From Streptomyces sp. NBC_00250 (GTDB lineage Bacteria; Actinomycetota; Actinomycetes; Streptomycetales; Streptomycetaceae), in the NCBI RefSeq assembly GCF_036192275.1, contig NZ_CP108088.1, positions 6,883,501-6,947,500 of the forward strand: a stretch of DNA of 64,000 bases, written 5' to 3'. Positions within the stretch are counted from its first letter, which is position 1. Each line of letters begins with the position of its first letter. The notes below the pieces were generated by a model. It did not search any database and was not told where the DNA came from. It worked only from the letters and a program-made list of their open reading frames with translations. The translations under genes were made by a program, and so were the position numbers. Positions 33,685-42,881 of the stretch are shown one piece after another.

Positions 33685-35747
33685 CCCGTGCTCCGGGCGA
33701 TGAGCAGCGCCACGTCGTCCGGCGCTCCCGGCCGGCGCAGTGCCCGAAGGAGCTCGTCACAGGTCTCCTCAAGGGGTCCGCGTGACTTGTCGATGAGGCC
33801 CACGAGCAGCGCGAGCCGTTCGTCGATGGCCTCGTGGCGGGTCTCGATCAGACCGTCCGTGTACAGCACGAGCCGGTCCCCGGGCCGGAACGGGACACGA
33901 GCCGTACGGAACGTGCCGCCGCCCACCCCGAGCGGCACCCCCGGCGGAACGTCCACCAGCTCGGCCGGGCCGTCCACCGGGACCCGCACGGGTGGCAGGT
34001 GCCCCGCGTTCGCGATCCGGCACCGGCCCAGGGCAGGGTCGTACACGGCGAAGAGACAGGTCGCGATGTAGTGCTCCAGGCCGGCCGTGATCCGGTCCAG
34101 ATGACGCAGTACCTGGGCGGGCGACAGATCGAGGTCCGCGAACGCGCAGGTGGCGGTCCGCAGCCGTCCCATCGTCGCCGCCGCGTCGATCCCGCTGCCC
34201 ATCACGTCGCCCACGACCAGCGCCGTCTTGTCCTCGGGCAACGGGATCACGTCGTACCAGTCGCCCCCTACCTCGCTCGACGCCTGCGCCGGCTGGTAGC
34301 GGGTCGCGACTTCGAGACCCGCCCGTTCCGGGGGCTTGCCCGGCAGCAGACTGCGCTGGAGCGTCACCGCCGAGTTCCGCACGCTCTGGTACCAGCGCGC
34401 GTTGTCGATGCTCACCGCCGCGCGGGCCGCGAGCTCCGTCGCGAGCAGGACGTCGTCCCCGTCGAAGGCCAGCGCGTTGCGGTCCCGTTTGAGGTCGAGC
34501 GCGCCGAGCACCTCCCCGCGCGCGATCAGCGGCACCGCCAGGTAGGAGTGGACCCCGGCCCGGGCGAGCAGCTCGGCCGCCTCCGGGCTCCGCGCGATCC
34601 GGGACAGGTCGCCGGGGCCGACGTGCTCCACCAGGACCGGAAGACCGGTGTGCACACACCGGGTGACGAGCCGGTCCGCCCCGTACATGGTGATCGCCCC
34701 GGGCGGGTCCGCCGCCGGCAGCGCCTCCGTCCGGGACGCGGCCTTCACCGCGAGCGCCCGGAACAGTTCGGGCCCCTCCTCGGGTGCGCCCGGCCTGCGC
34801 AGCGCGAGCACGGAGTCGAGGACGTCGACGGCGGCGATGTCGGCGAGCTCCGGCACGACCACCGAGGCCAGCTCGTCGGCCGTCTTCTCCACCTCCAGGG
34901 TGGTGCCGACCCGGGCCGAGGCGTCCGCGATGAGGGCGAGCCGTCGCCGGGAGCGGTCCGCGTCCGCGTCGGCCCGCATCCGTTCGGTCACGTCGATAAC
35001 CGAGGCGGCGACCCCCAGGACCCGGTCCTCCGGCCCTTCCAGGCGGTAGAAGGACACCGACCAGGCGTGGTCGTGGTCCGGGTCGGCCGGGGTCCGTCCG
35101 ACGGTGGGATGGTCGAGCAGCGGTGTGCCCGTCGCCAGGACGGCGCGCAGCGCGGCCTCCAGGGCCGGGGCGTCGACCTCGGGCACCATCTCTCCGATCC
35201 GCCGTCCGAGGTGCAGCGCGGCCGGGATCCCGTTGATCCGTTCCAGGGCCGGGTTCACCAGGACGTAGCGCAGCTCGGTGTCCAGGACGGCGAGGCCGAT
35301 CGGGGACTGGGAGACGAGCCGGTCGGAGAGGGCGAGCTCGGCCTCGACCCGTTCGACGGCGGAGCGGTCGGCGGCGATCCCGAGCGCGTACAGACCCCCC
35401 AGGTCGTCGGAGAGCCGCATGTTCCGGAACTCCACGTTCCGTACGCTGCCGTCCTTGTGCCGTACGGGGAAGACGCCCGCCCAGGTCGTGCCCTCGCGCA
35501 GCACCTCGCCGAAGAGGCGCGTCGCCTCCTCCCGGTGGTCCGCGCCGACGACCAGCCGGCCCATGTACTGGCCCAGCGCCTCGTCGGCGCGGAACCCGAA
35601 GAGGTCCGCCGCCTGCGGACTCCACAGCACGATCCGGCCGTGGGCGTCGACGACGACGGCGGCGACCCCGAGCACGTCCAGCAACCCCGTGCCTTCGAGG
35701 GGCACACCGACCCGCCCCGTCGTCCCCGGGAAGGAACCGGCCGTCAC
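33681..35747 (-). CDS. Cytosolic PAS-PAS-GAF-SpoIIE phosphatase
   Basis: A 688-residue phosphatase without membrane segments. PAS1 is at about 15-120 (VVVDAHGRIVLWSPQAADLFGFRADEALG), PAS2 at about 130-255, GAF at about 260-435 and the SpoIIE PP2C domain at about 450-685 (GGDWYDVIPLPEDKTALVVGDVMGSGIDAAATMG, YTDGLIE, PDDVALLIA). The GTG start at 35747 lies 7 bp behind GGAGGAGG. The stop overlaps the ATG of the membrane-bound paralog (ATGA). The pair should feed one partner-switch (anti-sigma/anti-anti-sigma) network. Confidence 0.92.
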   Translation of the reverse strand: MTAGSFPGTTGRVGVPLEGTGLLDVLGVAAVVVDAHGRIVLWSPQAADLFGFRADEALGQYMGRLVVGADHREEATRLFGEVLREGTTWAGVFPVRHKDGSVRNVEFRNMRLSDDLGGLYALGIAADRSAVERVEAELALSDRLVSQSPIGLAVLDTELRYVLVNPALERINGIPAALHLGRRIGEMVPEVDAPALEAALRAVLATGTPLLDHPTVGRTPADPDHDHAWSVSFYRLEGPEDRVLGVAASVIDVTERMRADADADRSRRRLALIADASARVGTTLEVEKTADELASVVVPELADIAAVDVLDSVLALRRPGAPEEGPELFRALAVKAASRTEALPAADPPGAITMYGADRLVTRCVHTGLPVLVEHVGPGDLSRIARSPEAAELLARAGVHSYLAVPLIARGEVLGALDLKRDRNALAFDGDDVLLATELAARAAVSIDNARWYQSVRNSAVTLQRSLLPGKPPERAGLEVATRYQPAQASSEVGGDWYDVIPLPEDKTALVVGDVMGSGIDAAATMGRLRTATCAFADLDLSPAQVLRHLDRITAGLEHYIATCLFAVYDPALGRCRIANAGHLPPVRVPVDGPAELVDVPPGVPLGVGGGTFRTARVPFRPGDRLVLYTDGLIETRHEAIDERLALLVGLIDKSRGPLEETCDELLRALRRPGAPDDVALLIARSTG

Positions 35748-35850
35748 ACTGCCCTCCTCCCGCCACGCCCGCGCCTCCTTCCATGCTCGCCGCACGTCGG
35801 TCGCCCCGCACCGCGAGCGCCCGCGGGCCGCCCTCTGGGAGGCGGCGCTG

Positions 35851-37056
35851 TCAGCGGGCCGGGACGGGGGTCTCCGGGGTGCTCGTCGCCGGATCACGGT
35901 CGCGTCGCCCGCGCCGCCCCCGTATCGCGACTCCCGCCGCCCACCCCGTCCCCGCGAGCGCGAGCAGCGGCAGCAGGACGCGGACGTCGACCAGGGCGAC
36001 AAGACCCGCGCCGAGGGCGAGGGCCAGCGCGTTCGGCGCCATGACCAGGGTGTTCGCGGTGGCCGCCACCCGGCCCACCGCCTCCGTCGGCGCCTCCCGC
36101 TGCACGGCCGTCATCACCGCCACGAGCACCCACGGCAGCCCGAGGCCGATCACCGCGCTCGCGGCCAGTGCCGTCGCCTCGTACGGCAGCGCCCGTACGC
36201 CCACCGCCACCGCGAACAGGGCGAGACCCGCCGCGGCGAGCGTCCGCTCCGGGGTCCTGCGCAGCAGCGGGCCGGTGACCAGGCCCGCGAGGACCGATCC
36301 CACGCCCTGCACCGCGTAGAGCACACCGGCGTACGCGGGCGCGTGCCCGAGCCCCCGGTCCACGACCGCGTAGATCGCGGCCCCGTTCACCCCGGCGAGC
36401 AGCATCGTGAACGCGCCCGTCGCGACCAGCGGCCGCAGGACCGGCGAGCCGCGGAGCAGCCGCACGCCCTCGGTGGTCTCCCGCCACCAGTGCCGGGACC
36501 CGGACCGGACCGGGCGCGTCTCGCGTACCGGCATCCACGCGAACAGGGCCGCCGCGAGCGCGAAGCTCGCCGCGTCGAGGAGGGCGACGGGCCCGCCCCC
36601 GTACCGGGCGAAGAGCCCCGCCGCCACCAGCGGGGCGACCAGCTTCATGGACTCGTTGGCGGTCATCCGCAGCCCGTTGAAGGTGCCGAGCCGCTTCTCG
36701 TCCAGGGCGGTCGCGATCAGGGCCTGCTCCGCCGCCTCGTGGACGGCGCCCTGCGCGCCGTAGAGCACGAGGACGGCGAAGAGCAGCCACACCCTGTCCG
36801 CCGACTCCACCCACAGGAGCAGCGGGAGGAGCACGGCCATCGCCGCGTTCAGCGCGACCAGGAGCGGCCGACGCCGTACCCGGTCGGCGAGCGTGCCGAG
36901 GAGCGGCCCGAGGAGGACGGGCGCCCACAGGGCGAAGGCGGCCAGGGCCGCGAGACTGTCGGAGCCCGTCAGCGACTTGACCCAGATCCCGGAGACCAGC
37001 CACATCGCCGTCGTCCCGAACCCGGACACGACGACACCTGTCAGATACCAGCGCAT
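35851..37056 (-). CDS. MFS transporter (Enterobactin exporter/MefA-like)
   Basis: A 401-residue permease with about 12 hydrophobic segments. The loop 2-3 motif is GTLADRVRRRPLLVAL, a close form of the MFS GxLaDrxGrrxxl signature. The arrangement resembles the MFS_3 group (macrolide or siderophore exporters). A basic, Pro-rich C-terminal tail follows (RGRRGRRDRDPATSTPETPVPAR). It is the gene immediately upstream of the phosphatase pair, with a gap of about 100 bp. Substrate unknown. Confidence 0.88.
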   Translation of the reverse strand: MRWYLTGVVVSGFGTTAMWLVSGIWVKSLTGSDSLAALAAFALWAPVLLGPLLGTLADRVRRRPLLVALNAAMAVLLPLLLWVESADRVWLLFAVLVLYGAQGAVHEAAEQALIATALDEKRLGTFNGLRMTANESMKLVAPLVAAGLFARYGGGPVALLDAASFALAAALFAWMPVRETRPVRSGSRHWWRETTEGVRLLRGSPVLRPLVATGAFTMLLAGVNGAAIYAVVDRGLGHAPAYAGVLYAVQGVGSVLAGLVTGPLLRRTPERTLAAAGLALFAVAVGVRALPYEATALAASAVIGLGLPWVLVAVMTAVQREAPTEAVGRVAATANTLVMAPNALALALGAGLVALVDVRVLLPLLALAGTGWAAGVAIRGRRGRRDRDPATSTPETPVPAR

Positions 37057-37127
37057 GACCTCAGGCTGGTCGCTGAGGTGGCCCCGGGGGATCGGGCATC
37101 TGCCCTAGTGGGCCGGCCCGTCGCGCC

Positions 37128-37568
37128 TCACGCGCCCGCGCCCTGCTCCTCGTACGGAGGCTCCGCGCGCGCCTTCTCGTACCGCAGAGCGAGACCCGTG
37201 ACCACCGCGCCCAGCCCCTCCCACAGGCCCACGCCCAGGAATCCGGCCGGGGCGCGGCCGCCGACGACCGCGAGGGTGAAGACCGCGCAGGTGAGGAGCC
37301 GGAAGGGGACCGTCCAGCGGAAGAAGGGCTTCCAGTCGGCGAGCGCGGCCAGCACGTAGTACACGCCCATGTTGAGCGCGGCCATCGAGGAGGCGGTGAG
37401 GAACACCAGGGTGTGGTCGCCGTCCGCGCGCCCGCCCTCGGGCACCGGCTCGAAGCCCATCACCGTGAGCAGCGCGTCCGGTACGACCAGGCCCACCACC
37501 CCCAGCGCGGCGGCGAGCACACCGAAGACCGCGATGGTCCAGCCGGACAGGGAACGGGGCAGGCGCAC
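37128..37568 (-). CDS. Small four-helix membrane protein
   Basis: A 146-residue protein with four hydrophobic helices (TIAVFGVLAAALGVVGLVV; LVFLTASSMAALNMGVYYVLAAL; WTVPFRLLTCAVFTLAVVG; GVGLWEGLGAVVTGLAL). It ends in a charged cytoplasmic tail (RYEKARAEPPYEEQ). The GTG start at 37568 follows GGAGG by 6 bp. No catalytic motif is seen; this is a conserved hypothetical type in actinobacteria. Confidence 0.75.
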   Translation of the reverse strand: MRLPRSLSGWTIAVFGVLAAALGVVGLVVPDALLTVMGFEPVPEGGRADGDHTLVFLTASSMAALNMGVYYVLAALADWKPFFRWTVPFRLLTCAVFTLAVVGGRAPAGFLGVGLWEGLGAVVTGLALRYEKARAEPPYEEQGAGA

Positions 37569-37650
37569 GGCGGTCCTCCGCGAGGTGAGAGCAGGGTCAG
37601 CGGTTCGAATGCGTGCTCGGATACGAGCGTGACCCTGCATATCGCGTGAC

Positions 37651-37675
37651 GGGCCCCGACGGCCAATCGGGGCCC
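37651..37675 (-). terminator. Terminator after the PBP gene
   Basis: GGGCCCCGA and TCGGGGCCC form a perfect 9-bp stem with a 7-nt loop, 18 bp past the stop codon of the penicillin-binding protein gene on the minus strand. Confidence 0.65.
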
Positions 37676-37693
37676 CCGCCAAGCGGATTCACC

Positions 37694-39142
37694 TCACTTC
37701 AGCGCCGCCGCCATCATCTTCTGCGCCACGGGGGCCGCCAGGCCGTTGCCGCTGACCTCGGAGCGGGCCGCGCCCGAGTCCTCGATCATCACCGCGACGG
37801 CGACCTGCTTCCCCGTGGAGGGGTCCTTCGCGTACGAGGTGAACCAGGCGTACGGCGTCTTGCTGTTGTTCTCGCCGTGCTGCGCCGTACCCGTCTTGCC
37901 ACCGACCTCGGCCCCGCTGATCGCCGCGTTGGAGCCCGTGCCCTCGTCCACGACCGTCCGCATCGCGCTGCGCAGCTGCTCCGCCGTCGACGAGGAGACG
38001 ATCCGCTCGCTGTCGCCGTCCTTGAAGGTCGTGAGCGCGTCGCCGTCGGAGTCGACGACCTCCGACACCATGTGCGGGGCGGCCAGCAGACCGTCGTTGG
38101 CGATCGCCGCCGACACCATCGCCATCTGCAGCGGGGTGGCGGTCACGTCGAACTGGCCGATGCCGGTGAGCGCCGTCTGCGCCTTGTCCATGCCGGACGG
38201 GTACACGCTCGCGTAGGCGCGGACGGGGACGTCGAGCTCGGCGTCGTTGAAGCCGAACTTCTCGGCCATCGCCTTCACCTTGTCCTGCCCCAGGTCGGCG
38301 GCCATCTTGGCGAAGACGTTGTTGCAGGAGTAGCGGAGCGCCGTGCGGATCGTGGCGTTCTCGCAGGGCGCCGACGCGTTCTCGTTCTTCAGCACGGTCC
38401 GGGTGTTCGGCAGGGTGTACGGGTCGGGGCTCTCCGTCGCCGTGTCCACCGAGCCGTACAGACCGTCCTCCAGGGCCGCCGCCGCGACGACCAGCTTGAA
38501 GGTGGAGCCGGGCGGCAGCGGCTGCCGCAGCGCCCGGTTGACCAGCGGCTTGTCCTCGTCGGTGGTCAGAGCCTTCCAGGCGTCGCCGTTCGTCGTCCCG
38601 GCGATCTTCGACGGGTCGTAGGACGGGGTGGAGACCATCGCGAGGACGCGGCCGGTGGCCGGGTCGACGGCGACGGCCGCGCCCTTCTTGCTGCCCAGCG
38701 CCCGGTAGGCGGCCTTCTGCACGTCCGGGTCGATCGTGGTGACGACCGTGCCCGGCTCCTGCTGCTTGCGGGTGACGGCGTCGAGCGGGTTCTTCAGCCG
38801 GTCGTCGGTGCCGTCGAGGACGTCGGAGTAGATGCCCTCCAGCTGGGTGGCGCCGTACGCCTGCGAGCTGTAGCCGGTCACCGCGGCGTACAGCTCGCCG
38901 TCCGTGTACGTACGGCGGTACTCGAGGTCCGTTCCCTCCGTCTTCTTCGAGCCGGTGACCGGCGAGCCGGCCACGACGATGTTCCCGGGCGGCTGCGCGT
39001 ACTGCGCGATCGTGTTCCGCCGGTTCTTCTTGTCGTTCGCGAGCGCCTTCGCCTCGTACGCCTGCACCCAGGTGGCCCGGCCCAGCAGGGCGAGCACCAG
39101 GAGCAGCACGAAGACCGAGGTGCGCCTGATCGTCTTGTTCAT
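37694..39142 (-). CDS. Penicillin-binding protein 2 (class B transpeptidase)
   Basis: A 482-residue class B PBP that cross-links peptidoglycan. A single N-terminal membrane anchor is at about 9-28. An NTF2/dimerisation-like region leads to the transpeptidase domain with SxxK Ser213-Thr-Phe-Lys216 (PGSTFKL), SxN Ser272-Cys-Asn274 and KTG Lys415-Thr-Gly417. It resembles the PbpA/FtsI group of extra Streptomyces PBPs. No ftsW/rodA partner is adjacent, unlike the housekeeping copy. A paralog active in growth or sporulation is likely. Confidence 0.94.
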   Translation of the reverse strand: MNKTIRRTSVFVLLLVLALLGRATWVQAYEAKALANDKKNRRNTIAQYAQPPGNIVVAGSPVTGSKKTEGTDLEYRRTYTDGELYAAVTGYSSQAYGATQLEGIYSDVLDGTDDRLKNPLDAVTRKQQEPGTVVTTIDPDVQKAAYRALGSKKGAAVAVDPATGRVLAMVSTPSYDPSKIAGTTNGDAWKALTTDEDKPLVNRALRQPLPPGSTFKLVVAAAALEDGLYGSVDTATESPDPYTLPNTRTVLKNENASAPCENATIRTALRYSCNNVFAKMAADLGQDKVKAMAEKFGFNDAELDVPVRAYASVYPSGMDKAQTALTGIGQFDVTATPLQMAMVSAAIANDGLLAAPHMVSEVVDSDGDALTTFKDGDSERIVSSSTAEQLRSAMRTVVDEGTGSNAAISGAEVGGKTGTAQHGENNSKTPYAWFTSYAKDPSTGKQVAVAVMIEDSGAARSEVSGNGLAAPVAQKMMAAALK

Positions 39143-39238
39143 CGCACTTGTGGGGACGAACGACCCGGTACGGGACGTTCCGGGTGTGGCCCGTTTCTCA
39201 GTGAACCTTCATGTCGGCGGAGCTCGCGGTGGGCGCCG

Positions 39239-39910
39239 TCACCCCGCCCGGACGAACCCCGACTCGTACGCCAGGATCACCGCCTGCGTACGGTCCCGGG
39301 CGCCCGACTTCGCGAGGACCGCCGCCACGTGCGTCTTGACCGTGGCCGCGCCGACGCCCATCCGGCCCGCGATCTCGGCGTTGGTGAGGCCCGTCGCCAC
39401 CAGGCGCAGCACCTCGGCCTCCCGTTCGGTCAGCCGCGCCACCCAGGGCGGCGCCACCGGCGCCCGGTGCCGGGCGTGCTCGGCGGCCAGGCCCCGTACC
39501 GCCGCCGGGTAGAGCAGCGAGTCGCTCCGCGCGACCAGCCGGACCGCGCTCACCAGATCCTCCGCCGCCGCCCGCTTGAGCAGGAAGCCGGCCGCGCCGA
39601 CGCGCAGCGCGTCGTACACGTAGGCGTCGTTCTCGAAGGTGGTCACCACCACGATCCGGGGCGGCTCCGCCATCCCCGTGAGGATCTGCTCGGTGGCCCG
39701 GATGCCGTCGATCTCCGGCATCCGTACGTCCATGAGGACGACATCGGGCCGCTCGGCCCGCACCACCGAGACCGCCTCGGCGCCGGTGGACGCCTCGCCG
39801 ACGACCTGCAGATCGGGCTCCGCGTCGAGGATGACCCGCAGGGCCGTCCGCACCATCCGCTCGTCGTCGGCCAGGACGACCCTGATCGTGGCGTTCGCCG
39901 GGGCGCTCAT
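39239..39910 (-). CDS. NarL/LuxR-family response regulator
   Basis: A 223-residue regulator with a receiver domain (about 8-125; acidic pair Asp15-Asp16, phospho-Asp61 in LMDVRMPEIDG, Thr in VVVTTFEN, Lys in GFLLKRA). The LuxR-type HTH (about 155-215) is LTEREAEVLRLVATGLTNAEIAGRMGVGAATVKTHVAAVLAK. Its ATG overlaps the stop of the histidine kinase gene (ATGA). Together with that kinase and a membrane protein it forms a three-gene coupled operon. Confidence 0.96.
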   Translation of the reverse strand: MSAPANATIRVVLADDERMVRTALRVILDAEPDLQVVGEASTGAEAVSVVRAERPDVVLMDVRMPEIDGIRATEQILTGMAEPPRIVVVTTFENDAYVYDALRVGAAGFLLKRAAAEDLVSAVRLVARSDSLLYPAAVRGLAAEHARHRAPVAPPWVARLTEREAEVLRLVATGLTNAEIAGRMGVGAATVKTHVAAVLAKSGARDRTQAVILAYESGFVRAG

Positions 39911-41154
39911 CGGGGGATCCGCACCGCGAGCCGCCAGACGCCGTCCGCCGGGCCCGCCTCCGCGGTGCCGCCCAGCAGCCGGGCCCGCTCGGTGACTCCG
40001 CGCAGTCCGCGACCGCCGTTCGGGCGGACGGCCGGGGGCCGCGCGGGCAGGGGGTTCTCCATGGTGATCTCCAACTCCTCGCTACGGGCGTCGAGCCGTA
40101 CGGCGACGGGCTCCCCGCCCGCGTGCCGGGCCGCGTTCGTCAGCCCTTCCTGAACGATCCTGTACGTCTCCCGGGACAGCGCCTCCGGTACGGGCCCGAG
40201 GTCGCCGGACACGGTCAGCGCCACCTTCGGTCCCGCACCCCGCACCAGGGCCTCCAGGGCGTCAAGACCCGGACCGGGCCCCGGTCCTTCCCCGGCGTCC
40301 TCGTCGCGCCGCAGCAGCCCGAGGACCCAGTCCAGCTCGCCGACCGTGCGCCGGGTGGTCTCCTCGATCGCGGTCAGTGCCTCCCGGACGAACTCCAGGT
40401 CCGCCCCGTCGCCGCCGTCCAGGACCCGGCGGGCCGCACCCGCCTGGAGGGTGACCGCGCTCAGCGCGTGACCGACCGAGTCGTGCAGCTCCCGGGCCAG
40501 CCGGTTGCGGGACTCCGCCTCCGCCGCGCGCCGCTCGGCCGCCGCGAGCCGGTCCGCCGGACTCGGCCCGAGCAGCCGGGGCGCCTGCCGGGCGAGGAGG
40601 GCCCCGGTCGCGGCGGCCACGGCGGCGAGCGCGATCAGCATCAGGATCCCCGCCGGGATCGCGGCCCAGCTCCACCAGGGCCGGTCGAGACCCCAGAGCC
40701 GGCCGACCTCCGACTCCCGCAGCGCCGACGAGAACGGCAGCGCCAGCACGGACACCGCGAACGGCGGAAGCGCCAGCGTCGCCCCGCTGATCAGCGCCCC
40801 GGCGCCCAGGTGCAGCGTGAACCAGCCGGCCGTCCGGGCCTTCGCCTCCCTGCCCCGGGCCGGGCCGTCCGCCAACCCGTCCGCCGGAACCCCGCACAGC
40901 GCCCGCGCCGCGGCCACCGACATCGGCCGGGCCAACGGGAACAGCGCGGCGACCGCGACCAGCGGAAGTCCCACCGCGTACGCCCCGAACTGCACCGTGA
41001 GGCTCCCGGTGAACAGACCGCCCGCGTCGAGCAACGCCCCGACGACCACGGAGCCGACCATCCAGAACGGCATGAACAGCGCGCCGCCCACGATCAGATG
41101 GAGCCAGCGCCGTCTGGCCCGCTGCCCGAGGAGGGCGATCGCGCACCGTCTCAC
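39907..41154 (-). CDS. Sensor histidine kinase (HisKA_3)
   Basis: A 415-residue membrane kinase. About four hydrophobic segments lie in the first 190 residues, with little outside the membrane. The dimerisation/phospho-acceptor motif is RLARELHDSVGHALSAVTLQAG (His224). The HATPase_c domain has EGLTNAARHAGG and GGRGLRGVTERARLLGG. The GTG start at 41154 overlaps the TGA of the upstream membrane-protein gene (GTGA). It phosphorylates the response regulator encoded next. It is of the DesK type that senses envelope or membrane state; the stimulus is unknown. Confidence 0.94.
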   Translation of the reverse strand: MRRCAIALLGQRARRRWLHLIVGGALFMPFWMVGSVVVGALLDAGGLFTGSLTVQFGAYAVGLPLVAVAALFPLARPMSVAAARALCGVPADGLADGPARGREAKARTAGWFTLHLGAGALISGATLALPPFAVSVLALPFSSALRESEVGRLWGLDRPWWSWAAIPAGILMLIALAAVAAATGALLARQAPRLLGPSPADRLAAAERRAAEAESRNRLARELHDSVGHALSAVTLQAGAARRVLDGGDGADLEFVREALTAIEETTRRTVGELDWVLGLLRRDEDAGEGPGPGPGLDALEALVRGAGPKVALTVSGDLGPVPEALSRETYRIVQEGLTNAARHAGGEPVAVRLDARSEELEITMENPLPARPPAVRPNGGRGLRGVTERARLLGGTAEAGPADGVWRLAVRIPR

Positions 41155-42182
41155 GCCTCGGCGCTCCGCCGCCGCAGGACCGCGGCCAGACAGGCGGCGA
41201 GGAGGAATCCGGTGATCATTTCGCCAGCGTAGGTCAGCTGCGCGAGGCCCGTGAGCCGCTTGGCGGGATCCGTGTCCGGCATCAGCGCGACCAGCGACAT
41301 GTACGCGCCCCAGCAGCCCGCCGTGCCCGAGCCGATCCAGGCCAGGGCGACGACCGTGCGCGTCCTCAGGGTGGCGGGCCTGCGCAGGACGAGGAGGAGG
41401 GTGGTGGCCACGGCGACGACGAGGAAGGCGATCCACTGGGCTTCCAGGACGGTGAAGTCGACGTCGCGCTCGGCGATCTGACGGGGGGACAGGCCCTCGG
41501 TCGCGCCGGACAGCCACATCGTGTGGAGCGTGAGGGGGACGAGCGCGAGGACGGCGGCGGCCAGGGCCGTGGCCCGTACGCCCCGCCCGGCCGTACGGGC
41601 GGACAGCTCACCGAGGCGGCCGCGCACGAGCCGGCCCCAGCGGTCGCGCGCGTACAGCACGAAAAGGGTGCCCAGGGAGAGGCCCTGGAGGATGAAGCCG
41701 CCGTAGACGACGGCGAAGACCCAGGAGTCCAGGAAGGGTTCGGCGGGAGCGGCGGCCTGCTCGTCGCCGGTGAAGAGGGCGACCGCGAGCTGGGTGGGGT
41801 AGCCGGTCATGATCGGGGCGAGCAGCCCGGTCGCCGCCCACATCGGCAGCGCCAGGAGCCAGGCGGGCACCCGTTGTCCCCAGGGCCGGGTGAGGAGCAG
41901 GGCGAGGACGACCACCAGGGCGTCGGCCGCCACCGTGACCGAGTTGGCGACGATCAGCAGCTGCCGGTGCTCCAGGAGCACGCTCCCGGCGGGGATGCCG
42001 ATCTCGCTGCCGGCCACCCAGGCGACCTTGAGCGAGACGTAAGGGAGGCAGGCGAGGATCGCCAGCACGCGCAGGGCGCGGCGGAAGCCGCCGGTCCGGC
42101 GGTCTCCGGCGGTTCCGGGGTCGTCCGTGGTTCCGTGGTCGGCGCCGGGCGCCGGGGCGGGGAGGTGAGCGGTCCGTGTCAT
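41151..42182 (-). CDS. Integral membrane protein leading the two-component operon
   Basis: A 343-residue polytopic protein with about eight hydrophobic segments (for example VLAILACLPYVSLKVAWVAG, LIVANSVTVAADALVVVLALLL, TTLLLVLRRP). The N-terminus is hydrophilic and acidic (about 1-33) and the C-terminus short and basic. No enzymatic motif is visible. It is translationally coupled to the histidine kinase, so it probably serves as its sensor partner or as a ligand-handling accessory. Confidence 0.82.
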   Translation of the reverse strand: MTRTAHLPAPAPGADHGTTDDPGTAGDRRTGGFRRALRVLAILACLPYVSLKVAWVAGSEIGIPAGSVLLEHRQLLIVANSVTVAADALVVVLALLLTRPWGQRVPAWLLALPMWAATGLLAPIMTGYPTQLAVALFTGDEQAAAPAEPFLDSWVFAVVYGGFILQGLSLGTLFVLYARDRWGRLVRGRLGELSARTAGRGVRATALAAAVLALVPLTLHTMWLSGATEGLSPRQIAERDVDFTVLEAQWIAFLVVAVATTLLLVLRRPATLRTRTVVALAWIGSGTAGCWGAYMSLVALMPDTDPAKRLTGLAQLTYAGEMITGFLLAACLAAVLRRRSAEA

Positions 42183-42339
42183 GGCTCCACGCTCCCGCGC
42201 GGACCCCCGGCGCCACCTCCTGCGGACCGGTGATCCGCCTCCGCCGCGCGGGGGAGGCGCCCTCGTCCCCGGGGTGTGACGCGGTACGCCGTGCGACGGC
42301 TTCGGGCGGAGTGAATTGACCCACGTTTCTGTAGATCAA

Positions 42340-42361
42340 TTGAACCCTTCCCAAGGGTCAA
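42340..42361. promoter_or_regulatory. Dyad before the cupin gene
   Basis: TTGAACCCTT-CCC-AAGGGTCAA is an inverted repeat with a one-base bulge, 22 bp before the cupin start codon. Its position over the transcription start suggests a repressor site. Confidence 0.45.
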
Positions 42362-42382
42362 TGAGGCCCTAGAGTAGTGATC

Positions 42383-42880
42383 ATGAACGAGAACGCGCCC
42401 TTCGCCCCGCTCCTGACCCGCGCCGCCACCGCCGAGACCACCGCGGACCCCAGCAGCGTCATGACCCTCCTCGCCGACTCCGGCACCACCGGCGGACAGC
42501 TCACCAGCTACCGCTCCACCTTCGCGAAGGGAGCGGTCGGCGCCCCGGCGCACTTCCACACCAAGGCGTCGGAGATGTTCTACGTGATCGACGGCTCGCT
42601 CCAGGTCCTCGTCGACGAGGAGCTGTCCGTCCTGGAGAAGGGCGACTTCCTGCTCGTCCCGCCGCACACCCCGCACGCCTTCGCGGCGGCGCCCGGCGCC
42701 GAGGCCGACGTGCTGTTCGTCTTCACGCCCGGCATGGCCCGCTTCGACTACCTGCGCCTCCTCGGCCGGGTCATGCGGGGCGAGGCGAGCTTCGAGGAGA
42801 TCAAGGCCTCCTCGGAGCAGTACGACAACCACTACGTGGACAGCCCGGTCTGGCAGAAGGCGCTCGCCGAGCGCGGCTGA
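42383..42880 (+). CDS. Cupin-domain protein
   Basis: A 165-residue single-domain cupin. Motif 1 is APAHFHTKASEMFYVIDGSLQV (His-x-His and Glu metal ligands) and motif 2 is GDFLLVPPHTPHAF (His ligand). It resembles quercetinase-like dioxygenases and sugar-binding cupins, so a metal site is expected; the reaction is unknown. ATG at 42383 is preferred; an in-frame GTG two codons earlier is possible. It is divergent from the two-component operon. Confidence 0.85.
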   Translation: MNENAPFAPLLTRAATAETTADPSSVMTLLADSGTTGGQLTSYRSTFAKGAVGAPAHFHTKASEMFYVIDGSLQVLVDEELSVLEKGDFLLVPPHTPHAFAAAPGAEADVLFVFTPGMARFDYLRLLGRVMRGEASFEEIKASSEQYDNHYVDSPVWQKALAERG

Positions 42881-42881
42881 T

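Noticed and set aside
29470..34071. A 1533-codon open frame on the + strand opposite the GntR, amidohydrolase and phosphatase genes
   Set aside because: It is Arg/Pro/His-rich with no domain, which is the usual antisense shadow of high-GC genes. The minus-strand genes carry all motifs and codon bias.
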